From NCBI GenBank assembly GCA_016219985.1, contig JACRJO010000032.1:62001-126000 (forward strand): a DNA stretch of 64,000 bases, written 5' to 3'. A model generated the notes under the pieces. The model was given only the letters and a program-made list of their open reading frames with translations, had not been told where the DNA came from and did not search any database. This DNA comes from Sphingobacteriales bacterium. GTDB taxonomy: Bacteria; Bacteroidota; Bacteroidia; Chitinophagales; Chitinophagaceae. Shown here piece by piece: positions 54,283 to 62,282 of the stretch (position 1 is the stretch's first letter; the number at the start of each line of letters is the position of its first letter). The position numbers and the translations under genes are program-made.

Positions 54283-54879
54283 ATGAAAAAACTGAACATT
54301 CTGCTGCTGGCTGCCGCTGTATTAACTGTTTCCATTACCGGTTGCAAAGGCAAGGACGGAGATCCCAAAGCGGTACTGACTGCCTTCTTTGAACGCATGT
54401 CCAAGAAAGACCTGGAAGGCGCCGCCAAACTGGCCACCAAAGACAGTAAAACAGCCCTCGACCTGATGAAGAAAGGCATTGATATGGCCGAAAAATTCAA
54501 AGACGAGAAAACGAAAGAAGATCCTGCTGAGGAATTTAACAATATGGTGATCGGGGATGCAAAAATCAGTGGCGACAATGCCACGGTTTCCGTAACCAAC
54601 AAAAAGAAAAACGAATCCTTTGATTTCCCGCTGAGAAAAGAAGACGGTGGCTGGAAAGTTGACTTCAGTATGGCCACCCTTGCAAAAATGGGAATGGACA
54701 AAGCCCAGAAAGAAGAAAATACAGGAGAAAGCAATACCGATGGCGCCACTGATTTCAATATGGACTCCCTGCAAAAAGGATTAAAGGCGGTTGACAGCGC
54801 CATAAAATCCATCAAACCCGAAGACATGGAGAAAATGAAAAAAGCGATGGAAGAACTGAATAAGATAAATCAGAACTGA
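54283..54879 (+). CDS. NTF2-like (DUF4878) lipoprotein
   Basis: 198 residues with signal peptide and lipobox SITGC. A cone-shaped NTF2-like fold is suggested by the pattern DPKAVLTAFFERMSKKDLEG, AKLATKDSK, NATVSVTNKKKNESFDFPL and DGGWKVDFS, which is the DUF4878 layout. The C-terminal 60 residues are lysine- and glutamate-rich and probably helical. A related protein is encoded 84 bases downstream. Neither has catalytic residues, and the ligand is unknown. A terminator follows. Confidence 0.85.
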   Translation: MKKLNILLLAAAVLTVSITGCKGKDGDPKAVLTAFFERMSKKDLEGAAKLATKDSKTALDLMKKGIDMAEKFKDEKTKEDPAEEFNNMVIGDAKISGDNATVSVTNKKKNESFDFPLRKEDGGWKVDFSMATLAKMGMDKAQKEENTGESNTDGATDFNMDSLQKGLKAVDSAIKSIKPEDMEKMKKAMEELNKINQN

Positions 54880-54900
54880 TACCCGCCCCTGGCAAGCGAT

Positions 54901-54930
54901 AAAAACACCCCTCTCCCAGGGGTGTTTTTA
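54901..54930 (+). terminator. Terminator between the two DUF4878-like genes
   Basis: AAAAACACCCCT-CTCCC-AGGGGTGTTTTTAT is a strong stem with T-rich 3' end. Its T-run lies about 20 bases before TATTTTG at 54951-54957, so it may also serve as the -33 part of the next gene's promoter. Confidence 0.88.
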
Positions 54931-54962
54931 TTTACCCCGGGAAAGTTTTGTATTTTGCAACT

Positions 54963-55421
54963 ATGAAATGGATGAACACCGCTTCCTTCCTGCTTTTCTT
55001 ACTCGCCGCTGCCGCCTGTGGCACAAACGACAAAGCCCCCGCCGCTTCGGAAAACAATATTGATGCAGCCCGCAATTTCATCAGGGCCGCCCTCGACGGA
55101 AAGTTCAACGAGGCCCGGGACTATATGGTACAGGATTCCCTGAACAATAACTTACTGGACCTGGCCGAGCGGTCCTATAAAAACAGTCCCCAGGATACCA
55201 GGGACGGCTACCGGGCCTCCTCGATCCGCTTCCACCAGCCCATCGTCAACCTCAATGATTCCACCTCGGTCATTGTCTATTCCAATTCCTACAAGAATGA
55301 CCCCGACACCCTGCGGGTGATCCGGGTAAATAATGAATGGCGCGTGGACCTGAAATCCCTGTACCCGGCCATGACAGACCCTGCACCCCTCCAACCCTCA
55401 CCCACCGACTCAATAAAATGA
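54963..55421 (+). CDS. Second NTF2-like (DUF4878) lipoprotein
   Basis: 152 residues from the ATG at 54963, with signal peptide and lipobox AAAC. The pattern AARNFIRAALDGKFNEARDY, LAERSYKNSPQDTRDGYRAS and NEWRVDLKS matches the DUF4878/NTF2-like fold of the preceding gene, but the two differ along their length. Its stop codon overlaps the start of the fluoride channel gene (ATGA). A terminator separates it from its paralogue upstream, so it probably belongs to the next transcript, with crcB. Confidence 0.83.
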   Translation: MKWMNTASFLLFLLAAAACGTNDKAPAASENNIDAARNFIRAALDGKFNEARDYMVQDSLNNNLLDLAERSYKNSPQDTRDGYRASSIRFHQPIVNLNDSTSVIVYSNSYKNDPDTLRVIRVNNEWRVDLKSLYPAMTDPAPLQPSPTDSIK

Positions 55422-55789
55422 TAAAGAACCTGCTTTTAATCGGATTAGGTGGCGGGCTGGGCAGTGTGGCCAGGTATCTCTGCCAGCGCTGGTTTGCGGA
55501 AGTCTATTCCCATTCTTTTCCCTGGGGCACTTTCGCAGTCAATATCACCGGCTGCCTGCTGATCGGTGTATTCTGGGGCATCAGCTTCCGGAACTTCGAC
55601 AGCAACGAGCAATGGAAACTTTTCCTGATGACCGGCCTTTGCGGGGGCTTTACCACGTTTTCCGCTTTTACCCTCGAAGGCATTGGCCTGATCCGTGAAC
55701 AGAAACTGGCCCTTTTCTTTTCCTATGTGGCAACCAGCCTGCTGCTCGGATTACTGGCTACCTATGCAGGAATGAAATTAACCCGATAA
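55418..55789 (+). CDS. crcB: Fluoride channel Fluc
   Basis: Small inner-membrane channel that lets fluoride leave the cell, working as an antiparallel dimer. The 123-residue product has four helices and the family signatures GGGLGSVARYLCQRWF, GTFAVNITGCLLIGV and GLCGGFTTFSAFTLE, including the phenylalanine box that lines the pore. Bacteroidota usually have a single crcB; no fluoride riboswitch was recognised upstream, and its start overlaps the preceding stop. Pyrophosphatase, the classic fluoride-sensitive enzyme, is encoded right behind it. Confidence 0.95.
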   Translation: MIKNLLLIGLGGGLGSVARYLCQRWFAEVYSHSFPWGTFAVNITGCLLIGVFWGISFRNFDSNEQWKLFLMTGLCGGFTTFSAFTLEGIGLIREQKLALFFSYVATSLLLGLLATYAGMKLTR

Positions 55790-55798
55790 AAAAAAAGT

Positions 55799-56341
55799 AT
55801 GTCTACAGTTAAACACCCCTGGCACGGCGCTTCTTACGGTAGCAAAGCCCCGGCCACCGTCAATGCCATGATCGAAATACCGCAGGGTTCCCGCTCCAAA
55901 TATGAAGTGGATAAGGAAACCGGCCTGCTGAAACTGGACCGGGTGATCTACTCCTCTTTCCAGTACCCCATCAATTATGGGTTTATCCCGCAGACCCTGG
56001 GACTGGACGGCGACCCCCTGGATATCCTCGTTATCTGCTCCCAGTCCATCCATTCCCTCTGCCTGGTGGAAGCCAATGTGATCGGCAATATGCAGATGAT
56101 CGACAGCGGGCAGGAAGATGATAAGATCATTGCCGTGGCCGCTAAAGACCCTTCGGTGAACCATATCCGCCGGATCGAAGAACTGCCCCAGCATTTCCTG
56201 CTTGAACTGAAAAATTTCTTTGAGCAGTATAAAGTACTCGAGAATAAAAAAGTGGAGATCGATACTTTCCAGGACCAGGGAATCGCCTTCCGGATCATCC
56301 AGGATTCCATTGATCTTTATAACCAGACCTTCAGAAAATAA
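55799..56341 (+). CDS. ppa: Inorganic pyrophosphatase
   Basis: Family I soluble enzyme of 180 residues that hydrolyses pyrophosphate and pulls biosynthetic reactions forward. Motifs are [20 protein letters not shown], the tyrosine pair in [12 protein letters not shown] and the signature [10 protein letters not shown] with the metal-binding aspartates. The phylum's longer C-terminus is present ([17 protein letters not shown]). It sits in the crcB transcript, nine bases behind it, and its stop codon shares one base with the next start (TAATG). Fluoride inhibits this enzyme, which gives the pairing with crcB a plausible logic. Confidence 0.96.
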   Translation: MSTVKHPWHGASYGSKAPATVNAMIEIPQGSRSKYEVDKETGLLKLDRVIYSSFQYPINYGFIPQTLGLDGDPLDILVICSQSIHSLCLVEANVIGNMQMIDSGQEDDKIIAVAAKDPSVNHIRRIEELPQHFLLELKNFFEQYKVLENKKVEIDTFQDQGIAFRIIQDSIDLYNQTFRK

Positions 56342-56781
56342 TGCAGCAACCGAAACCTCCTGCTATGGCAACACAACTGGTCATTACCGCCCTGCTGATC
56401 GGGCTGTCCGCCGGTATTCTCAGCGGACTGGTGGGCGTGGGCGGGGGTATCATCATGGTGCCCGCCCTCGTCTTCTTTATGCACTATACCCAGCACCAGG
56501 CCCAGGGTACTTCCCTTGCCGTGCTGACCCTGCCGGTGGTGATACTGGCTTCCCTGTATTATTACCAGCAATGCCAGCGGCTGGGCACACCCATTGACCT
56601 GAGAATCGTAGGATTGCTGGCCCTTGGTTTTATAGGGGGTGGTTATTTAGGCGGCAAACTGGCCTTATCAATAGACCAGGAATCCCTCAAAAAGATCTTC
56701 GCGGTGATCCTCATGTACACCGCTTTCAAAATGCTGCACTGGGATACGGTGATCCTGAAATGGATCCGGTCCGTATTCTGA
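56341..56781 (+). CDS. Half-size TauE/SafE-type membrane permease
   Basis: 146 residues with four membrane helices and the family motif GLVGVGGGIIMVPALVFF at the first repeat, then TSLAVLTLPVVILASLYY. Full TauE/SafE transporters have two such repeats in ~250 residues; this chain holds only one and ends soon after the fourth helix, so it may work as a dimer of halves. Members export sulfite, sulfonates or other anions, but the substrate is not visible here. It is coupled to ppa by one shared base. Confidence 0.85.
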   Translation: MQQPKPPAMATQLVITALLIGLSAGILSGLVGVGGGIIMVPALVFFMHYTQHQAQGTSLAVLTLPVVILASLYYYQQCQRLGTPIDLRIVGLLALGFIGGGYLGGKLALSIDQESLKKIFAVILMYTAFKMLHWDTVILKWIRSVF

Positions 56782-56877
56782 CCTTCCGCATTGCTTAAAG
56801 AAATGATAAAAGCGATTTGCGATGATTCCCGGGGCCGTCTTTTATTCTACCTTACTACTGAATAAACTTTCTGCTCC

Positions 56878-57570
56878 ATGAAAGGGAAAACCGGTTTACT
56901 CCTGCTGGCCTGGCTCCTGGTTAACCCCGCCGCGAAATCCCAGTCGCCCGAAACGAAAATACCCGGCGCCCCGGAAAAGATCATCCGACAGTATTATCGC
57001 ATCAATCCGTTCAATAAGGAATTCAGCAGCTTTCTCCAGCGGCTGATGAATGATCCCACGCTCAGCAATACCACGATCCACCGGAAAACAGATTCCACCC
57101 TTTTTTTCCTGGAAGGAAATTATACCACGCACCGCCCTTTCTTCTTCCCGGCCGGCCAGGTAAAAGTGATACTCGCAGAAAGAGAACTGACCCCTGACCT
57201 GCCTGCTCGCCTCGCGGCGAAGCGGGCCGGACAGGCAGGTTCCGCAGAAGATTTCAACACGGTTTTTCTTTACCAACTGGTGGGCTATGCCCCCGGTGGA
57301 AAAGAAGGGGAACAGGATGTAAAAAAGGAATTTGAAAAATTATCCCGCCAGTATCAACGGGTTTTTGAAATCAGCAGCCCAAGGGAACTCAAATCCGGTC
57401 AGCAGGTCTATGGGGAGGTCCGGGATTTCTATTTTACCAATGTATTCTTCCCCATTCTTACCCTGGCCTGGTCCACCAGCGGGGAAAAAGAAAACCTCGT
57501 GGCGATCACGGTCCGTTTTATGGTGTATAATAATGCAGCCTATCTACCAATAGCGGCGAATGGCCCTTAG
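56878..57570 (+). CDS. Exported protein of unknown function with repeat-derived insertion
   Basis: 230 residues with a signal peptide (ending AAKSQ). No family is recognised; the mature part has KIIRQYYRINPFNKEFSSFL and mixed helix and strand segments. Residues ~107-121 (DLPARLAAKRAGQAG) are encoded by a 42-base GC palindrome of the dispersed repeat family. As 42 is divisible by three, the frame is kept. The last nine codons overlap the convergent NlpC/P60 gene tail to tail. Nothing in the neighbourhood suggests a role. Confidence 0.75.
   Translation: MKGKTGLLLLAWLLVNPAAKSQSPETKIPGAPEKIIRQYYRINPFNKEFSSFLQRLMNDPTLSNTTIHRKTDSTLFFLEGNYTTHRPFFFPAGQVKVILAERELTPDLPARLAAKRAGQAGSAEDFNTVFLYQLVGYAPGGKEGEQDVKKEFEKLSRQYQRVFEISSPRELKSGQQVYGEVRDFYFTNVFFPILTLAWSTSGEKENLVAITVRFMVYNNAAYLPIAANGP
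57198..57239. repeat. GC palindrome inserted in frame in a coding sequence
   Basis: Arms CCTGCCTG and CAGGCAGG with the centre CTCGCCTCGCGGCGAAGCGG. It is nearly identical to the intergenic copies at 21199 and 42060. Confidence 0.85.
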
Positions 57571-58311
57571 CCGGTAGGTTCGCTTCCCGGTTTCGCTGTG
57601 GGTGATCCCTTTTTTATCAATGGGGTCGATCCGCACTTTACCCGATGCATGGATCACGGTTTCTGCATTCAGCAAAATACCCACATGCACGATCTCTTCC
57701 CTGTCATCAAAGAAAACCAGGTCGCCGGTATGTGCTTCACTTAATTTCTTTACCGGTTCTCCTTCCTGGGCCTGCTGCCAGGCATCCCGGGGCAGATCCA
57801 GCCCCATCAGTTTGAAAATCACCTGTACAAATCCGCTGCAATCCACTCCCAGCGGGGTACGGCCACCCCAGAGATAGGGAGCATTGAGCCAGGGGCTCAC
57901 TAATTTTTCTACCAGGACGGTCCCGGGGGCATGCTCTTTCCGGTCGATGACCGGCCCGTCGACCATATATTCCTTCTGGTTGATCCGGGTTTTTCCATCT
58001 GCAAAAAAAGGCAGGGAAGCCCCGGCGGGAATATGCAGGGACTGGGATCCGGCACTGATCCGGTTCATCATTCCCGCTGTTACATAAACAGGCAATGTTT
58101 CCGCGGCAGTTTCATCTGTCTCCTCCAGCAGGCTGCGGGTCATCCAGCCCTCGTAACCGTCGTGCAGGCTCTGCACTTTCACCCAGGCCTCGTCCTTCGT
58201 CTTCAGGATCTTTACAGCTTCCCCGAAAAGCAACTGGTTTACCATTTCCTTGTTGTGGCGGGGCTTTCTCCGCACCGGGGCGGCAGGCACCGTCACTATT
58301 GCATAATCCAT
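57544..58311 (-). CDS. NlpC/P60 cysteine peptidase with SH3 domains (C40 family)
   Basis: 255 residues without a signal peptide. Two SH3-like segments come first (VTVPAAPVRRKPRHNKEMVN, then GYEGWMTRSLL). The catalytic domain follows with DCSGFVQVIFKLMG carrying the nucleophile cysteine, HVGILL carrying the histidine and HASG as the third position. Such enzymes cut the gamma-D-glutamyl to diamino acid bond in cell-wall peptides and often act in peptidoglycan recycling. Absence of a signal supports a cytoplasmic role of the gamma-D-glutamyl-L-diamino acid endopeptidase type. Its 3' end overlaps a convergent gene by 27 bases. Confidence 0.9.
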   Translation of the reverse strand: MDYAIVTVPAAPVRRKPRHNKEMVNQLLFGEAVKILKTKDEAWVKVQSLHDGYEGWMTRSLLEETDETAAETLPVYVTAGMMNRISAGSQSLHIPAGASLPFFADGKTRINQKEYMVDGPVIDRKEHAPGTVLVEKLVSPWLNAPYLWGGRTPLGVDCSGFVQVIFKLMGLDLPRDAWQQAQEGEPVKKLSEAHTGDLVFFDDREEIVHVGILLNAETVIHASGKVRIDPIDKKGITHSETGKRTYRLRAIRRYW

Positions 58312-58362
58312 GAAAATCTTTTCCCGAAATTACTGAATGTTTGCGGGCAAAATTTTGTTGAA

Positions 58363-58989
58363 ATGGACAAATCCCGCATCTTAGATAAAGAAATTGTTTT
58401 ACCACCCGTGAAAGCGGACAAAAACGCCCATATCAGCGACCAGGAACTGCTTGAACAGTTTTATGCCGACCATAATAACGAGTGGCTGGGTATCCTGTTG
58501 CAGCGCTACACGCTCCTGTTGCTCGGGGTGTCAATGAAGTATCTGAAAAACGAAGAGGAAGCCAGGGACAGTGTACAACAGATCTTTCTGAAAGTGATCC
58601 AGGAACTGCACAAATACAAAGTGGCTTATTTCAAATCCTGGCTCTATATGGTGGCCAAGAATCATTGCCTGATGCGGATCCGGGAGAAACAGGGCAAGAT
58701 CACCGCTGAGATCAGCGACCGGCTGACTGCCCGGCCCGAAGAAGAAACCGATAAGCAGACCCTGCTGCAAAACGACCGCACCCTGGAGCTGATGGAGCGT
58801 TCCCTGGAGGAACTCAATCCCGAGCAGCAGCAATGTGTAACTTTGTTCTATCTTCAGAAAAAAAGCTACCAGGAAGTGAGCGAGGAAACCGGATTTAGTA
58901 TGCTGCAGGTAAAAAGCTATATACAGAACGGGAAAAGGAATCTGAAATTATTGATTGAAAAAAAATTGAAAGAAAAGGGCAGTAGCTGA
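58363..58989 (+). CDS. ECF-type RNA polymerase sigma factor
   Basis: 208 residues from the ATG at 58363. Region 2 reads LLGVSMKYLKNEEEARDSVQ and QIFLKVIQELHKYK, then FKSWLYMVAKNHCLMRIREK, the sigma-2 core. Region 4 is ELNPEQQQCVTLFYLQKKSY, then SEETGFSMLQVKSYIQNGKR, a helix-turn-helix. A 144-codon extension upstream in frame runs through the divergent gene's start and is rejected. The small membrane gene 86 bases downstream looks like its partner, possibly an anti-sigma protein. It is divergent from the peptidase gene with 51 bases between starts. Confidence 0.9.
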   Translation: MDKSRILDKEIVLPPVKADKNAHISDQELLEQFYADHNNEWLGILLQRYTLLLLGVSMKYLKNEEEARDSVQQIFLKVIQELHKYKVAYFKSWLYMVAKNHCLMRIREKQGKITAEISDRLTARPEEETDKQTLLQNDRTLELMERSLEELNPEQQQCVTLFYLQKKSYQEVSEETGFSMLQVKSYIQNGKRNLKLLIEKKLKEKGSS

Positions 58990-58997
58990 AGACTCAA

Positions 58998-59070
58998 CCT
59001 GCAGGCCCGCTTCGCCACGGGGCGAGCAGGCAGGTGTTCAATGCTCAATGTTCAATGCTCAATGCTCATT
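58998..59070. repeat. Reverse-oriented GC palindrome plus TTCAATGCTCAATG tandem
   Basis: 58998-59034 is the inverse form of the dispersed palindrome (starts CCTGCAGGCCCGC, ends GAGCAGGCAGG). 59036-59068 follows with the words TGTTCAATGCTCAATGTTC and CAATGCTCAATGCTC. Both lie in the gap between the sigma factor and the next gene. Confidence 0.75.
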
Positions 59071-59075
59071 TAAGA

Positions 59076-59438
59076 ATGACCAGGAACCTCAAAGACATAT
59101 TATCCAATCTTTCCACCGGCATCGACCAGGAGACCCTGCTGCTTTACCTGCAGGGCAAATTGTCCCCGGAGCGGGTGCACGAACTGGAAAAACAACTGAT
59201 GCAGGGAGAATTTGAAGAAGATGCGGCCGAAGGGTTGCAGGAGTTCAAGGACAAGGAACAACTGCAGTACATGGTGGAGATGCTGAACCGCGACCTGAAG
59301 AAAAGAACCGAAGTCAAAAAGAAACGCCGTGAGAAAATGAAGATCCCTTACGAGCCCTGGATCTATATTTCCATCCTCATTCTCCTGCTCCTGGTCGTGC
59401 TCTCGTATGTGTTCATACGGAAGCTGATGCAACAGTAG
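59076..59438 (+). CDS. Small membrane protein, possible anti-sigma factor
   Basis: 120 residues from the ATG at 59076. The N-terminal soluble part has a helical pattern like a zinc-free anti-sigma domain (TLLLYLQGKLSPERVHELEK), then a strongly basic stretch (KKRTEVKKKRREKMK). One membrane helix follows at residues ~92-112 (WIYISILILLLLVVLSYVFI) and a short tail. The LxGxLxxxxxxxLExxL pattern resembles that of anti-sigma partners in Bacteroidota, and the place behind an ECF sigma gene supports this. The assignment is an inference. Confidence 0.7.
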   Translation: MTRNLKDILSNLSTGIDQETLLLYLQGKLSPERVHELEKQLMQGEFEEDAAEGLQEFKDKEQLQYMVEMLNRDLKKRTEVKKKRREKMKIPYEPWIYISILILLLLVVLSYVFIRKLMQQ

Positions 59439-59468
59439 TTTTACAGGCGGGGAGTTCTTTAGCGGGAA

Positions 59469-59579
59469 GATTATTGATTATTGGGTTATTAATTATTGTA
59501 TGCTCCGTATGGAACATTTTTATTCAGATCATCTTATAAATTCTCCCGTTTTCTAATAATCAATAATCCAATAATTAGT
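59469..59579. repeat. AT-rich inverted repeat
   Basis: ATTATTGATTATTGGGTTATT on the left and AATAATCAATAATCCAATAATT on the right are near-perfect inverted arms separated by about 60 bases. It separates the sigma gene pair from the convergent deaminase and may help stop both transcripts. Confidence 0.6.
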
Positions 59580-60057
59580 ACTGAACCTTCCCTTCCCAGT
59601 TTTTCCATTCTTCAAAAACGGCTTTGGCGCCGGGATGCGGCTCGTGGCGGAACCGGATCGTGCGCTCGGAGATATCCGCACCCAGTTCGCGGTAAATAAA
59701 ATCATCATCAAATTCGATGGCTCCCGCTTCTTTGCGGGTATTGGCAAAAATGACGATCCGGGGACGGGCCCAGTAGATCGCTCCCAGGCACATGGGGCAG
59801 GGCTCGCAACTTGTATAGATCTCGCAATCCGTAAGCTGGTAACTGCCCAGCTTTGCACAGGCCATCCGGATGGCCACCACTTCGGCATGCGCGGTCGGGT
59901 CATTCGTCGAAGTGACCTGGTTGACCCCCTCGCCGATAATTTCCTCCCCCTTGACCACCACACAGCCAAACGGGCCGCCTTTTCCCGAACGCATCCCCGC
60001 CCGGGACAATTCAATCGCCCGCTCCAGGAAGCGGGTTTCCCTCTCGCTGATCATCAT
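59575..60057 (-). CDS. Nucleoside/guanine deaminase (cytidine deaminase-like fold)
   Basis: 160 residues. The zinc motif is complete: HAEVVAIRMA with the catalytic histidine and glutamate, and SCEPCPMCLGAIYWA with the two zinc cysteines. The C-terminal segment ERTIRFRHEPHPGAKAVFEE resembles bacterial guanine deaminase (GuaD/YknC type) rather than cytidine or tRNA adenosine deaminases, so guanine to xanthine is the likeliest reaction. The alternative start three bases downstream (60054) is equally possible. Confidence 0.88.
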   Translation of the reverse strand: MMISERETRFLERAIELSRAGMRSGKGGPFGCVVVKGEEIIGEGVNQVTSTNDPTAHAEVVAIRMACAKLGSYQLTDCEIYTSCEPCPMCLGAIYWARPRIVIFANTRKEAGAIEFDDDFIYRELGADISERTIRFRHEPHPGAKAVFEEWKNWEGKVQY

Positions 60058-60231
60058 TAGTATATTTAGAATTTATTCCTGTTAAATGTACTGTTTTATG
60101 TGGATTAACCGGCCATTTTCCACAGCTTATGCACCAACCGGCTCCCAATATGAACTTACTATTAATTTTATGTAAATCAGCAATCCCCTCCTGAAAGCAG
60201 TCTATCTTACTACCGATTAAAATCATTTGCC

Positions 60232-60723
60232 ATGAGATGGGAACCCGTTTCTTCAACTCCTGACCAGGAAGTGTATCATTTGTACAAGGATGAAAAAAAG
60301 ATCTTGAGTCTCACCCTTCATCCCTTTTCCCAGTCAGCCCGGGTGGAAACCGAATCAGAAAAAAGGGTATTCCAGATCCGTAAAGAAGGGTTCCTGCGTA
60401 ACAAGACGGTGCTTCGCAGTGAATACGGTATCAAAATCGGGGAACTGGGCCATGAGAACGGCCGGAATTTTATTGATATCAACGGGGAACGGTATTTCTA
60501 TTCCATCGAAAATAATCCGCTGACTGAATTGCTGGTCTACAAGGATCAGAACGCACAGCCCCTTATTACCTGCGGGTTAAGTACCGAAAAAGGCAGCCCG
60601 GAAATCCACTTCAAAAAAGGGCATACATTGGGACAAACATCCCAACCCGGCCTGCTGATGGCCCTCTGCTGGTATATGTTCCTCCCGGTTACCCGGGAAA
60701 GCCTCGCAGCGCTTGCTCATTAA
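60232..60723 (+). CDS. Conserved protein of unknown function
   Basis: Not recognised. 163 residues without signal peptide, beginning MRWEPVSSTPDQEVYHLYK. Strands such as LSLTLHPFSQSARVETE and the repeated short turns (YGIKIGELGHENGRNFIDIN) suggest a beta-sandwich or tubby/LURP-like fold, and the end has a hydrophobic segment (LLMALCWYMFLPVT) that could be a membrane helix. It is convergent with the Mur ligase gene, with only one base between their stops. Confidence 0.7.
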   Translation: MRWEPVSSTPDQEVYHLYKDEKKILSLTLHPFSQSARVETESEKRVFQIRKEGFLRNKTVLRSEYGIKIGELGHENGRNFIDINGERYFYSIENNPLTELLVYKDQNAQPLITCGLSTEKGSPEIHFKKGHTLGQTSQPGLLMALCWYMFLPVTRESLAALAH

Positions 60724-60724
60724 A

Positions 60725-62101
60725 TTACAGGTCCCTCCAGGTTTGACGGGCGAACTCTTCCAGGGACGGATCCCGGGCCCCCATCAGCAGCAGTACACAA
60801 TTATCGCTGAGATGCGGCCGTACGGCTGCCAGGAATTCATTCCGGTTCTCCACAAAGAAGGCGGATTTACCCAGGGCTTCCAGGTCACCGACCAGGTCAT
60901 TCGCAGAGATATCTTTCACGGCTGTACCGCCGGCATAAAAGATCTCACTCATCCAGATCTCATCTTCCGGCCGCAATACAGCCGCTATTTCCCTTACAAA
61001 ATCAGCCCGTAAAAATTTCGTGGGCTTATACCCATGCGGCTGGAACCAGGCAACCACTTTGGGGCTGACCGGCTGACAGGCAGCTATGGCGGCCGCGCAT
61101 TTAACCGGGTTATGGGCATAATCATCAATGAGCCAGACACCCCGTTTATTACCCAGCAACTGGTGACGTCGGTAAATTCCTTCATAGCGCTCCAGGGCGG
61201 CTGCACAAACAGGCATATCCACTCCCAACTGATGTGCAACGGCTATTGCCGCCACCGCATTTTCCATATTGTGTTTACCCGGCAGGTGCAGGCGGAATGG
61301 CTGGCTGTTCACAGTAAAACTAATCTCCATTCCTTCCTGCCTGAAATCAACAGCCGTGTACCCGGCAGGCTGGCCGGGATCTGTAGAAAAATCATTCGCC
61401 GCTCCTGCAGATAAAGAGGCCGTGAGGGGATGCGACTGGTTCGTAACAAATTTTTTGCTGTTCTTTTTGAATGTAGCAAAGATGTTCAGCAGTTCATCAA
61501 TCTCCTGGTGATCCTTATCTATATTCAGCAGCAGGCCGGTCTCCGGTTTATATTGCACAATGGATCCGTCGCTTTCATCGGCTTCAATCACCAATAAGTC
61601 TCCTGCTCCCACTTTCGCATTCCCGATCTTTCCTTCCCTGATAATGCTGATCAGTCCCGCCCCGCTGATAATGCTGGGTTTCAATCCCGCTTTTTCCAGT
61701 ATGTCAAACAACATGGCGCTGGTAGTGCTTTTGCCACTGGTCCCTCCTACCGCAATCGTCCTTTTACTGGCCGCGATCAGGGCGAGGAGTTCAGAACGGC
61801 GCAGGATGGGAATATTCAGTTGTTTGGCCTTCTGCACCTCCGTCACCGTATCTTCAATCGCGGTCGATACCACCACCAGGTCTGTGTCTTCCCCGATCCC
61901 CTCCCCGTTTTGTACAAAACAGCGGATTCCTTCCGCTTCCAGTTTTTCCTGTGTTTCATTGTAAACACCCGGCGCAAAAAAACGGTCGCTCCCGCTTACA
62001 TTTTTACCAATGCCCTCCAGGTATTGGGCCAGGGCGCTCATCCCCGTACCGGCCACGCCGATAAAAAAGGGGTTTTTGAAATCGTGGATGGAAGAGATCA
62101 T
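60725..62101 (-). CDS. MurC-like UDP-N-acetylmuramate/amino-acid ligase
   Basis: 458 residues from the ATG at 62101. The N-terminal Rossmann domain has IGVAGTGMSALAQYL and SGSDRF, the central domain has the P-loop and DYAHNPVKCAAA, and the C-terminal ligase domain ends with the GARDPSLEEF segment. The fold is that of MurC or Mpl. The ATP loop reads GTSGKSTT where MurC has G(T/S)HGKTTT, with a Ser in place of the phosphate-loop Thr. In Bacteroidota a true murC usually sits in the dcw cluster; this copy is isolated, so it is probably an Mpl-like or otherwise specialised ligase. Confidence 0.85.
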   Translation of the reverse strand: MISSIHDFKNPFFIGVAGTGMSALAQYLEGIGKNVSGSDRFFAPGVYNETQEKLEAEGIRCFVQNGEGIGEDTDLVVVSTAIEDTVTEVQKAKQLNIPILRRSELLALIAASKRTIAVGGTSGKSTTSAMLFDILEKAGLKPSIISGAGLISIIREGKIGNAKVGAGDLLVIEADESDGSIVQYKPETGLLLNIDKDHQEIDELLNIFATFKKNSKKFVTNQSHPLTASLSAGAANDFSTDPGQPAGYTAVDFRQEGMEISFTVNSQPFRLHLPGKHNMENAVAAIAVAHQLGVDMPVCAAALERYEGIYRRHQLLGNKRGVWLIDDYAHNPVKCAAAIAACQPVSPKVVAWFQPHGYKPTKFLRADFVREIAAVLRPEDEIWMSEIFYAGGTAVKDISANDLVGDLEALGKSAFFVENRNEFLAAVRPHLSDNCVLLLMGARDPSLEEFARQTWRDL

Positions 62102-62199
62102 GCTGCAAAGAAAAGAAATTACAGGGAGACAGGAAGAACAGGCTTCCTCTAAAATGCAGATCCGCAAGCAATCATACTATCACCGCCTATACCCTTTTC

Positions 62200-62230
62200 T
62201 TGCAAAAAAATATATAATATGCTAAATTTA
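62200..62230 (+). promoter_or_regulatory. Candidate promoter of the AraC-family gene
   Basis: TTG at 62200-62202 and TAAATTTA at 62223-62230, 20 bases apart, match the phylum's -33/-7 pattern with one mismatch in the second box. It is followed by a leader of about 45 bases. Confidence 0.4.
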
Positions 62231-62282
62231 TGAATGAACCGTCTGTTTCACGAAATACATAAAGCCCCTCAGCACAGGTAAA

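Noticed and set aside
57931..58362. N-terminal extension of the ECF sigma gene
   Set aside because: This 144-codon part is antisense of the divergent peptidase gene and has no sigma-factor similarity; the ATG at 58363 gives the normal size.
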